Positions 16,381 to 25,356 are shown, counted from the first letter of the stretch. The stretch is 64,000 nt of DNA from Castellaniella sp041677825 (GCF_041677825.1 NZ_JBAYPG010000006.1:1-64000), one strand, 5' to 3'. Notes: a model not told the origin generated them from the letters alone. Numbers and translations are program-made.

Positions 16381-17781
16381 ATGCACATACATTTGTTGGG
16401 AATCTGCGGCACATTCATGGGCGGGCTGGCCCTTCTGGCGCGTTCTGCAGGCCACAGGGTGACGGGCTGCGACACGGGGATCTACCCGCCCATGAGTACG
16501 CAATTGCAGGATCAGGGCATCGGCATGATCGAGGGATACGGTGCCGACCAGATCGCCCTTGGGGCCGATCTGTACGTGATCGGCAATGTGATCCGGCGTG
16601 GCAACCCCCTGATGGAGGCAATCCTCGACCGTGGTCTGCCCTATATATCAGGGCCGCAGTGGCTGGCTGAACACATCCTGCCGGGCCAGCATGTACTGGC
16701 CGTGGCGGGCACCCATGGCAAAACGACCACCAGCGCCATGCTGGCCTGGATATTCGAATGCGCCGGCCGGCCCGCCAATTTCCTGATCGGGGGCATAGCG
16801 CCCGATCTCGGGCTGTCGGCCCGGTTCGACCCCGCGCGCCGACACTTCGTGATCGAGGCCGATGAATACGACACCGCATTCTTCGACAAACGCTCGAAGT
16901 TCGTGCACTACAGGCCACGCACGGCAATCCTCAACAATCTGGAATTCGATCACGCCGATATCTTTCCCGACCTCGCTGCCATCGAAACCCAGTTCCATCA
17001 CCTGGTGCGCACGGTCCCGGCACAGGGGCTGATCATCCGGCCGGCGCAGTGCATGGCTCTGGACCGTGTGCTGGCACGCGGCTGCTGGACGCCTGTGGAC
17101 ACGTTCGGCCCGGGCGGACATTGGCAGGTCCGCGCCATCGATGCCCAGGGTCTGGGCTGCGAGATCCTGCACCATGATGTCGTGCAGGGTGAACTGCACT
17201 GGGGCCTGAGCGGCGTGCACAACCAGTCGAACGCGCTGGCGGCCCTGGCTGCAGCCCACCATGCCGGGATCGCGGTCGATGCCGGCATCCGGGCCCTGAA
17301 CGCATTCAAGGGCGTGCGCCGCCGGCTCGAACTGCGCGCGACAGTGCGTGGCGTTGCAGTCTATGACGACTTCGCCCATCACCCCGCGGCCATCGCCACC
17401 ACGCTCGATGGGCTGCGCCGCCGCGTGGGCCCGCAGGCCCGCATCCTGGCGGTATTCGAACCCCGTTCCAACACCATGAAGCTGGGCACCATGGCCGCAC
17501 AGTTGCCAGCCGCCCTGAAGCAGGCCGACCAGGTCTTCTGCTTCGGCGAGGCCCAGGGGCCCCACGCTCTGGGCTGGGTGCCGCAGCAGGTGCTCGCGCC
17601 GCTGGCCGACCGGCTGTGGTGCGGCGGTGATCTGCAGGCACTGGTCGACACGCTCGCGCAACGGGCACGCCCCGGAGACCATGTCCTGATCATGAGCAAC
17701 GGCAGCTTCGGCGGCCTTCACGACACGCTGATCGAGCGGCTGGCATCGAGCCAATGCACTGCAGCATCTTCCCGGGCCTGA
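16381..17781 (+). CDS. mpl: UDP-N-acetylmuramate:L-alanyl-gamma-D-glutamyl-meso-diaminopimelate ligase (peptidoglycan recycling)
   Basis: This 466-residue Mur-ligase-family enzyme has MHIHLLGICGTFMGGLALLA at the N-terminus (UDP-sugar-binding Rossmann part). The ATP loop GTHGKTTT starts at residue 110. The central block is IEADEYDTAFFDKRSKFVHY, with NNLEFDHADIFPD, and the C-terminal domain contains YDDFAHHPAAIATTL and FEPRSNTMKLG. The EADEYDTAFFDKRSKF block separates Mpl from MurC. It reattaches recycled murein tripeptide to UDP-MurNAc in the cytoplasm. SD GGAGG lies eight bases before the ATG. The exonuclease gene follows after four bases. Confidence 0.95.
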   Translation: MHIHLLGICGTFMGGLALLARSAGHRVTGCDTGIYPPMSTQLQDQGIGMIEGYGADQIALGADLYVIGNVIRRGNPLMEAILDRGLPYISGPQWLAEHILPGQHVLAVAGTHGKTTTSAMLAWIFECAGRPANFLIGGIAPDLGLSARFDPARRHFVIEADEYDTAFFDKRSKFVHYRPRTAILNNLEFDHADIFPDLAAIETQFHHLVRTVPAQGLIIRPAQCMALDRVLARGCWTPVDTFGPGGHWQVRAIDAQGLGCEILHHDVVQGELHWGLSGVHNQSNALAALAAAHHAGIAVDAGIRALNAFKGVRRRLELRATVRGVAVYDDFAHHPAAIATTLDGLRRRVGPQARILAVFEPRSNTMKLGTMAAQLPAALKQADQVFCFGEAQGPHALGWVPQQVLAPLADRLWCGGDLQALVDTLAQRARPGDHVLIMSNGSFGGLHDTLIERLASSQCTAASSRA

Positions 17782-17785
17782 AGCC

Positions 17786-19669
17786 ATGCATGTTCTATAC
17801 GAAGACGCCGGCAAACTGAAAGCCGAAACCATCCTGTCGGAAACCGACAATGCCCTGCACGTCGAATCGGCCAGCGGCAAACGCAGCAAGGTGAAGCGTG
17901 CCAATGTCCTGTTCACCTTCGAGCAGCCCGCAGCCGACACCCTGCTGCCAGCCGCAGAGGCGCTGGCGGAGACGCTGGATGTGGGCTTTCTGTGGGAATG
18001 CGCGCCGCAGGAAGAATTCGACACAGCGCAACTGGCCGAAGAGTATTTCGGCCATGCACCGGATGCGATTGAAAAGACGGCGCTGGTCCTGGCGCTGACA
18101 GCTGCGCCGGCCTATTTTCACCGGCGGGGGCGCTGTCTGTTTCGTCCGGCACCGCCAGACATCCTGAAAGCGGCGCTGGCGGCCATCGAGAAAAAACGCC
18201 GGCGCGCCGAACAGCAGCAGGCCTGGACAGACGCGCTGGTGGCTGGCGAACTGCCCGGCGAGATCCGGGCCGTGGCACCTGCCTTTCTGGATAGCCCGGA
18301 CAAGAACTCGCTCGAATGGAAGGCCTTCGATGCCGCAGTGCAGCAACTCGGCCAGCGGCCGGAGCGCCTGCTGCTGTCGCTGGGGGTCTGGCCCAATCCG
18401 CTGGTCATGATGCGCGAACGCTTTCTGGCCCGCCATTTTCCCGACGGCACGGGATTCCCGGGGTTGGACATCCATTTGGAACAAGGCACGGATCTGCCAC
18501 GCGCCGAGATCGAGGCCTATTCGATCGATGACGCCAGCACCACGGAAATCGACGACGCCCTCTCGGTCCAGGTCATGGCCGATGGGGTGGTCCGTGTGGG
18601 GATCCACATTGCCGTACCCGCCCTGGCCGTGTCTCGGGACAATCCGCTGGATCTTCTGGCCCGACAGCGCATGGCTACGGTCTACATGCCTGGCGACAGA
18701 ATTCCGATGTTGCCCCCCGATCTGGTGCGCACCTACTCGCTGGATGCGGGGCAATGGCGGCCTGTCCTGTCGCTCTACGTGAGCGCGCGCACCGATACCG
18801 GCGAGATACTCGAGAGCGAATCCCGCCTCGAACAGCTCTGCGTGCGCGCCAACCTGCGTGTGAACGAGCTCGAACCCCTGGCCACCGAAGCCACGCTGGC
18901 TGACCCGCAGGCCCCCGTGCCTCATGCCCACTGGCTGCGCCCGCTGTGGCAGCTGGCCTGTGCGCTGGGCAGTGCACGCGATCGCCTGCGCGGCAAGGTG
19001 GAAAACAACAATCGTACCGAATATATCTTCGAGCTGGCCGGCGCGCCGGATGATCCCGATGCCGTCATCCACCTCCTGCCCCGCCAGCGCAATGCGCCTC
19101 TGGAGCGTCTGGTTGCCGAATACATGATCCTGGCCAACACGCAGTGGGGCGCCCTGCTGGCCCGTCACGGGGTCCCCGGCATTTACCGCTCGCAGCAGGC
19201 CGGGCGCACGCGCATGTCCACCCAGGCCCTGCCCCACGAGGCAATTGCGGTCCCGCAATACATCTGGTCGACCTCGCCCCTGCGACGCTATGTGGACCTG
19301 GTCAACCAGAGGCAGCTGCTGGCTGCGGTCGAACACGGCGTCTCTGCCCGCCTGGTGGCACCGCACAAGCCGCGCGATGCCGATCTGTACGCGATCATCG
19401 GCAGTTTCGATGCACAATATGCCCAATGGATGGACTTTCAATCTTCGCTGGAACGGTACTGGAGCCTGCGCTGGCTGCAGCAGAACAACATCTGCGATGT
19501 ATCCGCCCGCGTCCTGCGCGAAAATCTGGTGCGCCTGAACTGCGCACCGCTCATCACCCGCGTCGGCGGGCTGCCCGAGCTCGAGCGCGGCCAGGACGTC
19601 CTGCTCGACATCCTGGGCTACGACGAACTCGAACTCGACATAGAGTGCCGCTTCAGACAGATCCTCTGA
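17786..19669 (+). CDS. RNase II/RNB-family exoribonuclease
   Basis: This 627-residue protein has a central RNB domain. The catalytic acidic cluster is SIDDASTTEIDDALSV with Asp248, Asp249, Asp256 and Asp257, followed by VGIHIAVPALAV, MPGDRIPMLPPDLV, and the late motif IWSTSPLRRYVDLVNQRQL. These match RNase II/R 3'-5' exonucleases. The N-terminal part (MHVLYEDAGKLKAETILSE) is a betaproteobacterial type rather than the classical cold-shock pair, and no long basic RNase R tail is present. RNA turnover in the cytoplasm is inferred. It sits four bases behind mpl and 15 bases before the TonB-like gene. Confidence 0.87.
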   Translation: MHVLYEDAGKLKAETILSETDNALHVESASGKRSKVKRANVLFTFEQPAADTLLPAAEALAETLDVGFLWECAPQEEFDTAQLAEEYFGHAPDAIEKTALVLALTAAPAYFHRRGRCLFRPAPPDILKAALAAIEKKRRRAEQQQAWTDALVAGELPGEIRAVAPAFLDSPDKNSLEWKAFDAAVQQLGQRPERLLLSLGVWPNPLVMMRERFLARHFPDGTGFPGLDIHLEQGTDLPRAEIEAYSIDDASTTEIDDALSVQVMADGVVRVGIHIAVPALAVSRDNPLDLLARQRMATVYMPGDRIPMLPPDLVRTYSLDAGQWRPVLSLYVSARTDTGEILESESRLEQLCVRANLRVNELEPLATEATLADPQAPVPHAHWLRPLWQLACALGSARDRLRGKVENNNRTEYIFELAGAPDDPDAVIHLLPRQRNAPLERLVAEYMILANTQWGALLARHGVPGIYRSQQAGRTRMSTQALPHEAIAVPQYIWSTSPLRRYVDLVNQRQLLAAVEHGVSARLVAPHKPRDADLYAIIGSFDAQYAQWMDFQSSLERYWSLRWLQQNNICDVSARVLRENLVRLNCAPLITRVGGLPELERGQDVLLDILGYDELELDIECRFRQIL

Positions 19670-19684
19670 GGCGACCGGTCTGCC

Positions 19685-20584
19685 ATGGAACCCGCACCAC
19701 TGCCATTGCTGCTGCTCGAACCCCACCCCGAGGGGCGCAGCCGCATGGCCGTGGCTGTGCTGGTCTCGCTCGCCCTGCACGCGGCGCTGCTGGCCTGGCA
19801 CTTCGCACCCGCTGCGCCACCTGCCACGCACCTGGCCACACTCGAGATCACCCTGGTCAACACCCGCAGCCCACAGCCTCCGGTCAATGCGCAGGCGCTC
19901 GCCCAGCACGACCTGGACGGCGGGGGCGACCAGGCGCAGAAGCTGGTGGCCAGCCCTTTGCCGCGCATGGATGAAACCGATGACCAGGACCAGCTGCTGA
20001 TTGCCCTGCGCACACGCCAGGCCCAACTGGAAAGCGAGCAGGCCCGCCTGTTGACCCTGCTGCAATCAAGCCAGAAGCATGCCCGGGACAGCACCGCAAT
20101 CCAGGATGATGGCCCGAACACAGAGGCCGGGGATGACGACACCGAACAGGATACGGAAGTCTTGCGGGCCCGTGTGGCCGCCCTCAAGGCCGAGATCGAG
20201 CAATACAATGCACGCCCGAGGCAACACTTCATCGCCCCGGCGACCCGGCAGGCCATCGAGGCCCGCTATGTCGAGGCCTGGCGCGAACGCATCGAGCTCA
20301 TCGGTACCGAGCACTACCCACCCGAGGCACGGGGCCGCATCTATGGCGATCTGCAACTGACGGTCTTCATCCGCCGTGATGGCCAACTGGACCACATCCG
20401 TTTCGACCGGCCCTCGAATCAAGCCGTACTGAACAGCGCTGCACGCCGGATCATCGAGCTGGCCGCTCCATTCGACCCCCTGCCGCCTGAACTGGCCGCG
20501 CAGACCGACATTCTCGCCATTACGCGTACCTGGCATTTCACGCGGGCCGGGGTCGGTACGGCCCCTGCGGGCCAGGTGCAATGA
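19685..20584 (+). CDS. TonB-family C-terminal domain protein
   Basis: This 299-residue protein has a cytoplasmic start, then one transmembrane helix (about AVAVLVSLALHAALLAWHFA, residues 22-41), a periplasmic Gln/Glu-rich predicted coiled segment (about 105-195), and a C-terminal TonB-like domain (YPPEARGRIYGDLQLTVFIR, DHIRFDRPSNQAVLNSAARR, FDPLPPEL). TonB proteins pass proton-motive energy to outer-membrane transporters. No exbB/exbD is nearby and the helix lacks the long Pro-rich linker of true TonB, so a variant envelope function is possible. The stop overlaps the mtgA start as ATGA. Confidence 0.82.
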   Translation: MEPAPLPLLLLEPHPEGRSRMAVAVLVSLALHAALLAWHFAPAAPPATHLATLEITLVNTRSPQPPVNAQALAQHDLDGGGDQAQKLVASPLPRMDETDDQDQLLIALRTRQAQLESEQARLLTLLQSSQKHARDSTAIQDDGPNTEAGDDDTEQDTEVLRARVAALKAEIEQYNARPRQHFIAPATRQAIEARYVEAWRERIELIGTEHYPPEARGRIYGDLQLTVFIRRDGQLDHIRFDRPSNQAVLNSAARRIIELAAPFDPLPPELAAQTDILAITRTWHFTRAGVGTAPAGQVQ

Positions 20585-21288
20585 AAGGCGTGCGCAAGCT
20601 GTTGGCGGCGGGCGTGTTGCTGGTTCTGGGTGCCGCCTTCCTGTACCAGATCGGCCTGTTCGGCATGGTGGTCTGGTTCAACTTCCGCAACCCCGAGATC
20701 ACGCCCATCATGCGCGCCACGCTGGTCGCCCAGCGCCAGACCGATCCCCAGGCCCAGCTGCACCATGAGTGGGTCGACTGGAATGACATCAGCACCCACC
20801 TGAAACGCGCGGTGATCGCCTCGGAAGACACGGGCTTCATGGATCACGACGGTATCGAATGGGACGCCATCCGTCAGGCCTGGGAGTTCAATCGACGCCA
20901 GAGCGAGGCCGGCAAGGCCCGGCGGCGCGGGGGCTCCACCATCACACAGCAGCTGGCGAAGAATCTTTTTCTCTCCAATGACCGCAATTATCTGCGCAAG
21001 CTCCAGGAATTGATCCTGGCCTACATGCTGGAAGCCGTGATGAGCAAGCAGCGCATTCTGGAGCTCTATCTGAATGTCGCCCAGTGGGGGCGCACCACGT
21101 TCGGCGCCCAGGCGGCCGCGCGCCATTATTTCCGTACCGATGCCGCTCGATTGAACATCAGCCAGTCAGCGCAACTGGCCACGATGCTGCCCAACCCCGC
21201 CTGGTATGACCAGCATGGGGTGACCCCGTGGCTGCGCTCGCGGATGGCCACCATACGTGCCCGCATGCGGCTGGTTGAAACGCCGTGA
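20581..21288 (+). CDS. mtgA: monofunctional peptidoglycan glycosyltransferase
   Basis: This 235-residue protein has an N-terminal membrane anchor (LLAAGVLLVLGAAFLYQIGLF) and a GT51 domain. The catalytic Glu82 lies in ASEDTGFMDHDGIEWDA; GGSTITQQLAKNLFLS and the LAYMLEAVMSKQRILELYLNVAQWG helix follow. It polymerises lipid II glycan strands in the periplasm without a transpeptidase domain. Translation is coupled to the TonB-like gene by an ATGA overlap. In Burkholderiales relatives I recall aroE between these two genes; here there is none. A 14 bp tandem repeat follows the stop. Confidence 0.95.
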   Translation: MKGVRKLLAAGVLLVLGAAFLYQIGLFGMVVWFNFRNPEITPIMRATLVAQRQTDPQAQLHHEWVDWNDISTHLKRAVIASEDTGFMDHDGIEWDAIRQAWEFNRRQSEAGKARRRGGSTITQQLAKNLFLSNDRNYLRKLQELILAYMLEAVMSKQRILELYLNVAQWGRTTFGAQAAARHYFRTDAARLNISQSAQLATMLPNPAWYDQHGVTPWLRSRMATIRARMRLVETP

Positions 21289-21303
21289 GCGGAACGCGGC
21301 AAT

Positions 21304-21359
21304 CGAAGCAGCTTGGCCAAAGCAGCTTGATCGAAGCACCTTGACCGAAGCGCCGTGCT
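21304..21359. repeat. four-copy 14 bp tandem repeat downstream of mtgA
   Basis: Units at 21304-21317, 21318-21331, 21332-21345 and 21346-21359 follow the consensus CGAAGCACCTTGAC with one to four changes each. Degenerate copies may flank it on both sides (GAAACGCCGTGAGCGGAA at the mtgA stop resembles GAAGCGCCGTGCTGGAAA at the array end). The 14-base period is not a multiple of three, so this is not a coding repeat. It lies between the mtgA stop and lptG. Confidence 0.75.
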
Positions 21360-21440
21360 GGAAACGTCCTGTTCAAGCGGGCACGCTGCGATCCGCGGGG
21401 TCGCACGCGGTATCATCTTGGTTTTGTGGTGATTTCCATC

Positions 21441-22625
21441 ATGCGCACAGCCCGACGTTATATTGCCCGCGAAATCTACCGCTCGACACTGGTCGTGCTC
21501 GTGGCACTGGTCGGCCTGTTCATGTTCTTCGCCCTGATCGAAGGGCTCGACAAGGTCGGCAAGCGCCTGACTCTGCTCGACCTGTTCTACCTGCAACTGC
21601 TCGACCTGCCCAATCACCTGTACGAGCTCCTGCCCATCGGGCTGCTGATCGGCACCGTGCTAGCGCTGGCTGGCCTTGCCCAGCGCAACGAGCTCACCAT
21701 ACTGCGCGCGTCGGGGGTCAGCGGCCTGCGGCTGCTGGGTGCGCTGTGGCTGATCGCCGTGCCACTGATGCTGGCAGCCCTGATCCTGTCCGAGTACATT
21801 ACACCGGCAGCCGAACTGCAGGGCAGCGAGTCGCGCCTGATGCTTCTGGGCCGTACGGATGGCGGCCGCATGGCCAGCGGCTACTGGTTCAAGGAAAATG
21901 ACGACCAGGGCCATCCGCGGATCATCAATATTCGCCGCCTCGAAGGCCGCGGCCAGGTCAGCGGGATCGAACTCTATGAATTCGGCGACCACAACACCAT
22001 GCGCGCCCGTATCCGGGCCCGTCAAGGCCAGTTCACCGGCGACAGGCTGCGTCTGCAGGATCTCGACGTCCTGCAGATCCTGCCGCGTTCAGCGAGCGCC
22101 CTGGATGAAGCCACGGCCCCTGCCAGCCCCCTGACGACCCGCAGCCTGCAGGCCGAACGCGAGATCCGCACCACCCTGACACCCGAGCGCCTGATCGCGC
22201 GCGTCCTGACGCCCGAGCGCATGGCCATTTCGGATCTGCTCGACTACATCGACTACCTCGAAAAAAACCAGTTGCAATCCGACCGGCAGGAAATCGCCCT
22301 GTGGCGCAAGCTGGCCTATCCATTCACCCTGCTGGTCATGGTCACCATTGCGACACCCATCGCCTTCATCCAGTCGCGCCGGGGTGGCGTAGGGCCCAAA
22401 GTGTTTGCGGGCATCCTCATCGGGGTTCTGTTCTTCATGATCAACCAGCTTGCGCTCAATGCCGGGATGCTGGGCAACTGGCCACCGTGGGCCACCGCAC
22501 TGGTACCCGACCTGTTTGCCCTTGCCGCGGCCCTGGCCATCCTGCTGGGCATGGAAAATCGTCACTCGCTGGCACTCTGGTGGCGCAACCACCGCCTGCG
22601 GCCCCAACTCCGACCCACGCCATGA
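21441..22625 (+). CDS. lptG: LPS-export ABC transporter permease (LptG-type)
   Basis: This 394-residue inner-membrane protein of the LptF/LptG family starts MRTARRYIAREIYRSTLVVL. Features: helix 1 near residues 15-35, two further helices with LLPIGLLIGTVLALAGLAQRNELTILRASG (coupling helix with the conserved NELTILRASG), a periplasmic jellyroll domain, and C-terminal helices (KLAYPFTLLVMVTIATPIAF). It works with LptF and LptB2 to extract LPS. lptF, usually the partner gene upstream, is absent here. The ATG at 21441 is taken over in-frame GTGs at 21426/21429. The stop overlaps apaH (ATGA). Confidence 0.9.
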   Translation: MRTARRYIAREIYRSTLVVLVALVGLFMFFALIEGLDKVGKRLTLLDLFYLQLLDLPNHLYELLPIGLLIGTVLALAGLAQRNELTILRASGVSGLRLLGALWLIAVPLMLAALILSEYITPAAELQGSESRLMLLGRTDGGRMASGYWFKENDDQGHPRIINIRRLEGRGQVSGIELYEFGDHNTMRARIRARQGQFTGDRLRLQDLDVLQILPRSASALDEATAPASPLTTRSLQAEREIRTTLTPERLIARVLTPERMAISDLLDYIDYLEKNQLQSDRQEIALWRKLAYPFTLLVMVTIATPIAFIQSRRGGVGPKVFAGILIGVLFFMINQLALNAGMLGNWPPWATALVPDLFALAAALAILLGMENRHSLALWWRNHRLRPQLRPTP

Positions 22626-23440
22626 GTGCCCGTGAAGTATGGGCCATCGGCGACGTACAGGGCTGTCGCCATGCCCTGCAGCAGTTGCTGCAGCATCCCG
22701 AGCTGGCCGATCCCGGCACGGACATCTGGTTTGCGGGAGACCTGGTCAATCGCGGCCCCGATTCACTGGGCGCGCTGCAACTCATCCGCAGCCTGGGCAG
22801 CAGGGCGCGGGTCATCCTGGGCAATCATGACCTGCACCTGCTTGCCGTCGCGGCCGGTGTGCGCAGGATCCGGCGTTCCGATACGTTCCAGGACGTGCTG
22901 CAGGCTGCCGATGCAGCCGAATGGATCGACTGGCTGCGCCGCCAGCCCCTGCTGATCCGCGGGCAGGGTCACGTCATGGTGCACGCCGGCATCCTGCCGG
23001 CCTGGACGCTCGAACAGGCGGCATGCCTGGCCAGCGAGATCGAATCGGCCCTGAAGGGGCCGGCATGGCGCCAGGCGGTCGATGACTTCTACGGCGAGCA
23101 ACCCCTGCACTGGGACGATACCCTGCAGGGCCCGGCCCGCATGCGGGTCATTGTGAATGCACTGACCCGCATGCGGGTCTGCCACCGCAGCGACGGGCGC
23201 ATGGACTTCACGCACAAGGCGGGCCCGCACGCCAACCCGGACCTGTGCCCATGGTACGAGCTGCCGGGGCGGCGCGACCCGGCCACCCCGGTGATCTTCG
23301 GGCACTGGTCCGCGCTGGGCCTGCACATCCGGCCCGACGCCATCTGCCTGGACAGCGGCTGCGTCTGGGGGCGATCCCTCACGGCCATGCGGCTGAGCGA
23401 CCACCGCATCCTCCAGCAGGCCTGCACCCCATGCACCTGA
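22622..23440 (+). CDS. apaH: diadenosine tetraphosphatase (symmetrical)
   Basis: This 272-residue metallophosphatase carries the three phosphoesterase blocks GDVQGC (a GDxHG variant with Gln), GDLVNRGPDSL and GNHD, plus VMVHAGILPAW and FGHWSALGL near the C-terminus, all typical of ApaH. It hydrolyses Ap4A to two ADP and can remove Np4 caps from RNA. Start ATG at 22622 overlaps the lptG stop. It ends seven bases from the convergent acyltransferase gene. Confidence 0.94.
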   Translation: MSAREVWAIGDVQGCRHALQQLLQHPELADPGTDIWFAGDLVNRGPDSLGALQLIRSLGSRARVILGNHDLHLLAVAAGVRRIRRSDTFQDVLQAADAAEWIDWLRRQPLLIRGQGHVMVHAGILPAWTLEQAACLASEIESALKGPAWRQAVDDFYGEQPLHWDDTLQGPARMRVIVNALTRMRVCHRSDGRMDFTHKAGPHANPDLCPWYELPGRRDPATPVIFGHWSALGLHIRPDAICLDSGCVWGRSLTAMRLSDHRILQQACTPCT

Positions 23441-23447
23441 TCCCCAG

Positions 23448-24188
23448 TCAATGAGGCGGCAGGATCTTGCCACGAATGGCTTCATGCGCCAGGCGTGCCA
23501 GCTCGGCGCGGCTGAGTGTGCGGCTGCTGTACAGCGGTGGCAGAAACTCGCAATGCACCTCGACCCTGCGCGATCCCAGCAGGACCCACAGGTTGGCCAC
23601 CAGCGTCTGGTCGCCCACAAACGCCAGTTCGGGTGCGCGCCGCCCGGCACGGTAAAAACGCAGGGCCACGGGCTGCACCGGCACGACGGCCTGGATGGCG
23701 GCATCGAACAGGCCGGTGTGAAAATTCCGGACATCGCTGCCATCGGTACTGGTGCCCTCGGGAAACAGCCCCACCACGTCGCCGTGGCCGAAACAACCCT
23801 GCATCTGCCGGCTGGCATCACGCACGGCGCGCCGGTGGCGACGATCGATGAACAGCGTACCCGACCAGGCCACCAGCACGCCGATCACCGGCCAGCCACG
23901 AATATCGCTCTTGGCCACGAACGAAGTGGGCCGCACGCTGTTCAGCACGAAGACGTCCACCCATGAAACATGGTTGGATACCCACAGCGCAGCCCCCTGC
24001 CTGAGCGGCTCGCCGAGTACCTGCAGGCGTACGCCGCACAGGGCCATCAGCACCCGCGACCAGCCGCCGACGAGCCAGCGACGCGCCCGGCGCCCCAGCC
24101 AGGGAAAGAACAGCAGTTCGACGAGCAGGCCCAGGCCGATCCAGGCCGACACCAGTACCGAGCGCACAGCAAAGAAAAGGACAGCCAC
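23448..24188 (-). CDS. 1-acyl-sn-glycerol-3-phosphate acyltransferase (PlsC-like)
   Basis: This protein of about 246 residues has an N-terminal hydrophobic region (VLFFAVRSVLVSAWIGLGLL). The acyltransferase box NHVSWVD is the H-x4-D motif, and FPEGTSTDGSDV is the substrate-binding block. It would acylate lysophosphatidic acid, or a related lyso-acceptor, at the inner membrane. The GTG at 24188 is preferred because GAGGAA lies six bases upstream; a farther in-frame GTG at 24248 adds 20 residues without an SD. Convergent with apaH. Confidence 0.88.
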   Translation of the reverse strand: MAVLFFAVRSVLVSAWIGLGLLVELLFFPWLGRRARRWLVGGWSRVLMALCGVRLQVLGEPLRQGAALWVSNHVSWVDVFVLNSVRPTSFVAKSDIRGWPVIGVLVAWSGTLFIDRRHRRAVRDASRQMQGCFGHGDVVGLFPEGTSTDGSDVRNFHTGLFDAAIQAVVPVQPVALRFYRAGRRAPELAFVGDQTLVANLWVLLGSRRVEVHCEFLPPLYSSRTLSRAELARLAHEAIRGKILPPH

Positions 24189-24260
24189 GGATTGTTCCTC
24201 GATGCAGATCGAGGCACATGATACCCGGGCTTGAACGCCCAGGTACACCGTCGGCCCTGC

Positions 24261-24689
24261 TCAGCCCGCACGATCCAGCCAGCGCTGCAGAATCACCGCC
24301 GCCGCCATGGCGTCGTCATCGGCGTGTGTACCCAGGATGCCCTGGGCCTCGAGACTGGAGCCCCGTTCATCGACCAGTTCCACCGGCACCCTGAAGCGAC
24401 CCTCGAGCTGCCGGGCGAACCGCCGGCTATGCCCCGAAGCGGGCTGTTCTTCGCCAGCCAGGGTAAGGGGCAGCCCGACAATGACGCGATCGGGCTGCCA
24501 GGCCTGCAGCAGATGCGCAATCTGGTCAAACCGCTGCTGACGCGTGAGCGGGCGCAAAATGCACAGGGGCCGCGCGTGCGCCGTCAGGGTGTTGCCCAGG
24601 GCCACGCCGATCTTCTTCAGGCCGAAATCGAAGCCCAGCAATACCTCGGGTGGCGCCGGCACACCCGGCCCGGCACCGGGTTCAGGCAT
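24261..24689 (-). CDS. ruvX: Holliday-junction resolvase-like protein RuvX (YqgF)
   Basis: This 142-residue RNase H-fold protein has LLGFDFGLKKIGVALGNTLT (first catalytic Asp strand), RVIVGLPLTLAGEE, VELVDERGSSLEA (second acidic strand) and HADDDAMAAAVILQRWLD (last acidic motif). YqgF functions in 16S rRNA 5' maturation. The ATG at 24689 overlaps the algH stop by eight bases; an ATG at 24698 is also possible. The algH-ruvX pair is a common proteobacterial arrangement. Confidence 0.93.
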   Translation of the reverse strand: MPEPGAGPGVPAPPEVLLGFDFGLKKIGVALGNTLTAHARPLCILRPLTRQQRFDQIAHLLQAWQPDRVIVGLPLTLAGEEQPASGHSRRFARQLEGRFRVPVELVDERGSSLEAQGILGTHADDDAMAAAVILQRWLDRAG

Positions 24690-25275
24690 GCCCGGCATCA
24701 CCGCTGAGCATGCCGGCCCGTATGCCCAGTTGGGCCAGGGCGGCATCGTAGCGGTCTTCGGCCGGTGTCTCGAACAGGATCGTACTGTTGGCCCCGACAT
24801 TGAGCCAGGCGTTCTGGGTGAGTTCGTCTTCGAGCTGGCCGGCACCCCACCCGGCGTAGCCCAGCGTAACCAGCAACTGTGCCGGCCCCTGGCCCGCAGC
24901 CACGTCCTGGAGGATATCGCGCGATGTGGTGAGCGCGACGTCTTCACCAATCGCGATGCTGGAGCTGTACTGCCCACGGGGCATGTGCAGCACGAAACCG
25001 CGGTCGGTCTGCACCGGCCCGCCGAAGAAAACGGGCGCGTCTCCGACCGGGCCGATTTCAAGCGACAGAGGCAGGTCGAGCCGGGTGAGCAGATCGTTGA
25101 TGGTCAGCGTGGTGGGCCGATTGATGACCAGGCCCAGTGCGCCGTGTTCGGTGTGCTCGCACACATAAATGACCGTGCTGGCCAGTTCGCCTGCCACACG
25201 GCCGGGCATGGCCAGCAGGAACTGCCTGGACAGGTCGATGCGCCCGGTATCGGGCGCGGGCGTAACGGTTTTCAT
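24682..25275 (-). CDS. algH: UPF0301 protein (YqgE/AlgH family)
   Basis: This 197-residue protein contains the family hallmarks SRQFLLAMPGRV, STVIYVCEHTEHGALGLVIN, VFFGGPVQTDRGFVLH and LVTLGYAGWGAGQLEDEL. The molecular function is unresolved; in Pseudomonas it was named for an effect on alginate genes. It lies directly upstream of and overlapping ruvX, as in most proteobacteria. Divergent from thiE with about 80 bases between starts. Confidence 0.93.
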   Translation of the reverse strand: MKTVTPAPDTGRIDLSRQFLLAMPGRVAGELASTVIYVCEHTEHGALGLVINRPTTLTINDLLTRLDLPLSLEIGPVGDAPVFFGGPVQTDRGFVLHMPRGQYSSSIAIGEDVALTTSRDILQDVAAGQGPAQLLVTLGYAGWGAGQLEDELTQNAWLNVGANSTILFETPAEDRYDAALAQLGIRAGMLSGDAGHA

Positions 25276-25356
25276 GAAGCCTCCCGCAAGCCATGGCGCT
25301 CATCACGTAAGAGTATCAGATCTCCATTAGAATGGCTGTGAGAATCTGCAGCGCCT

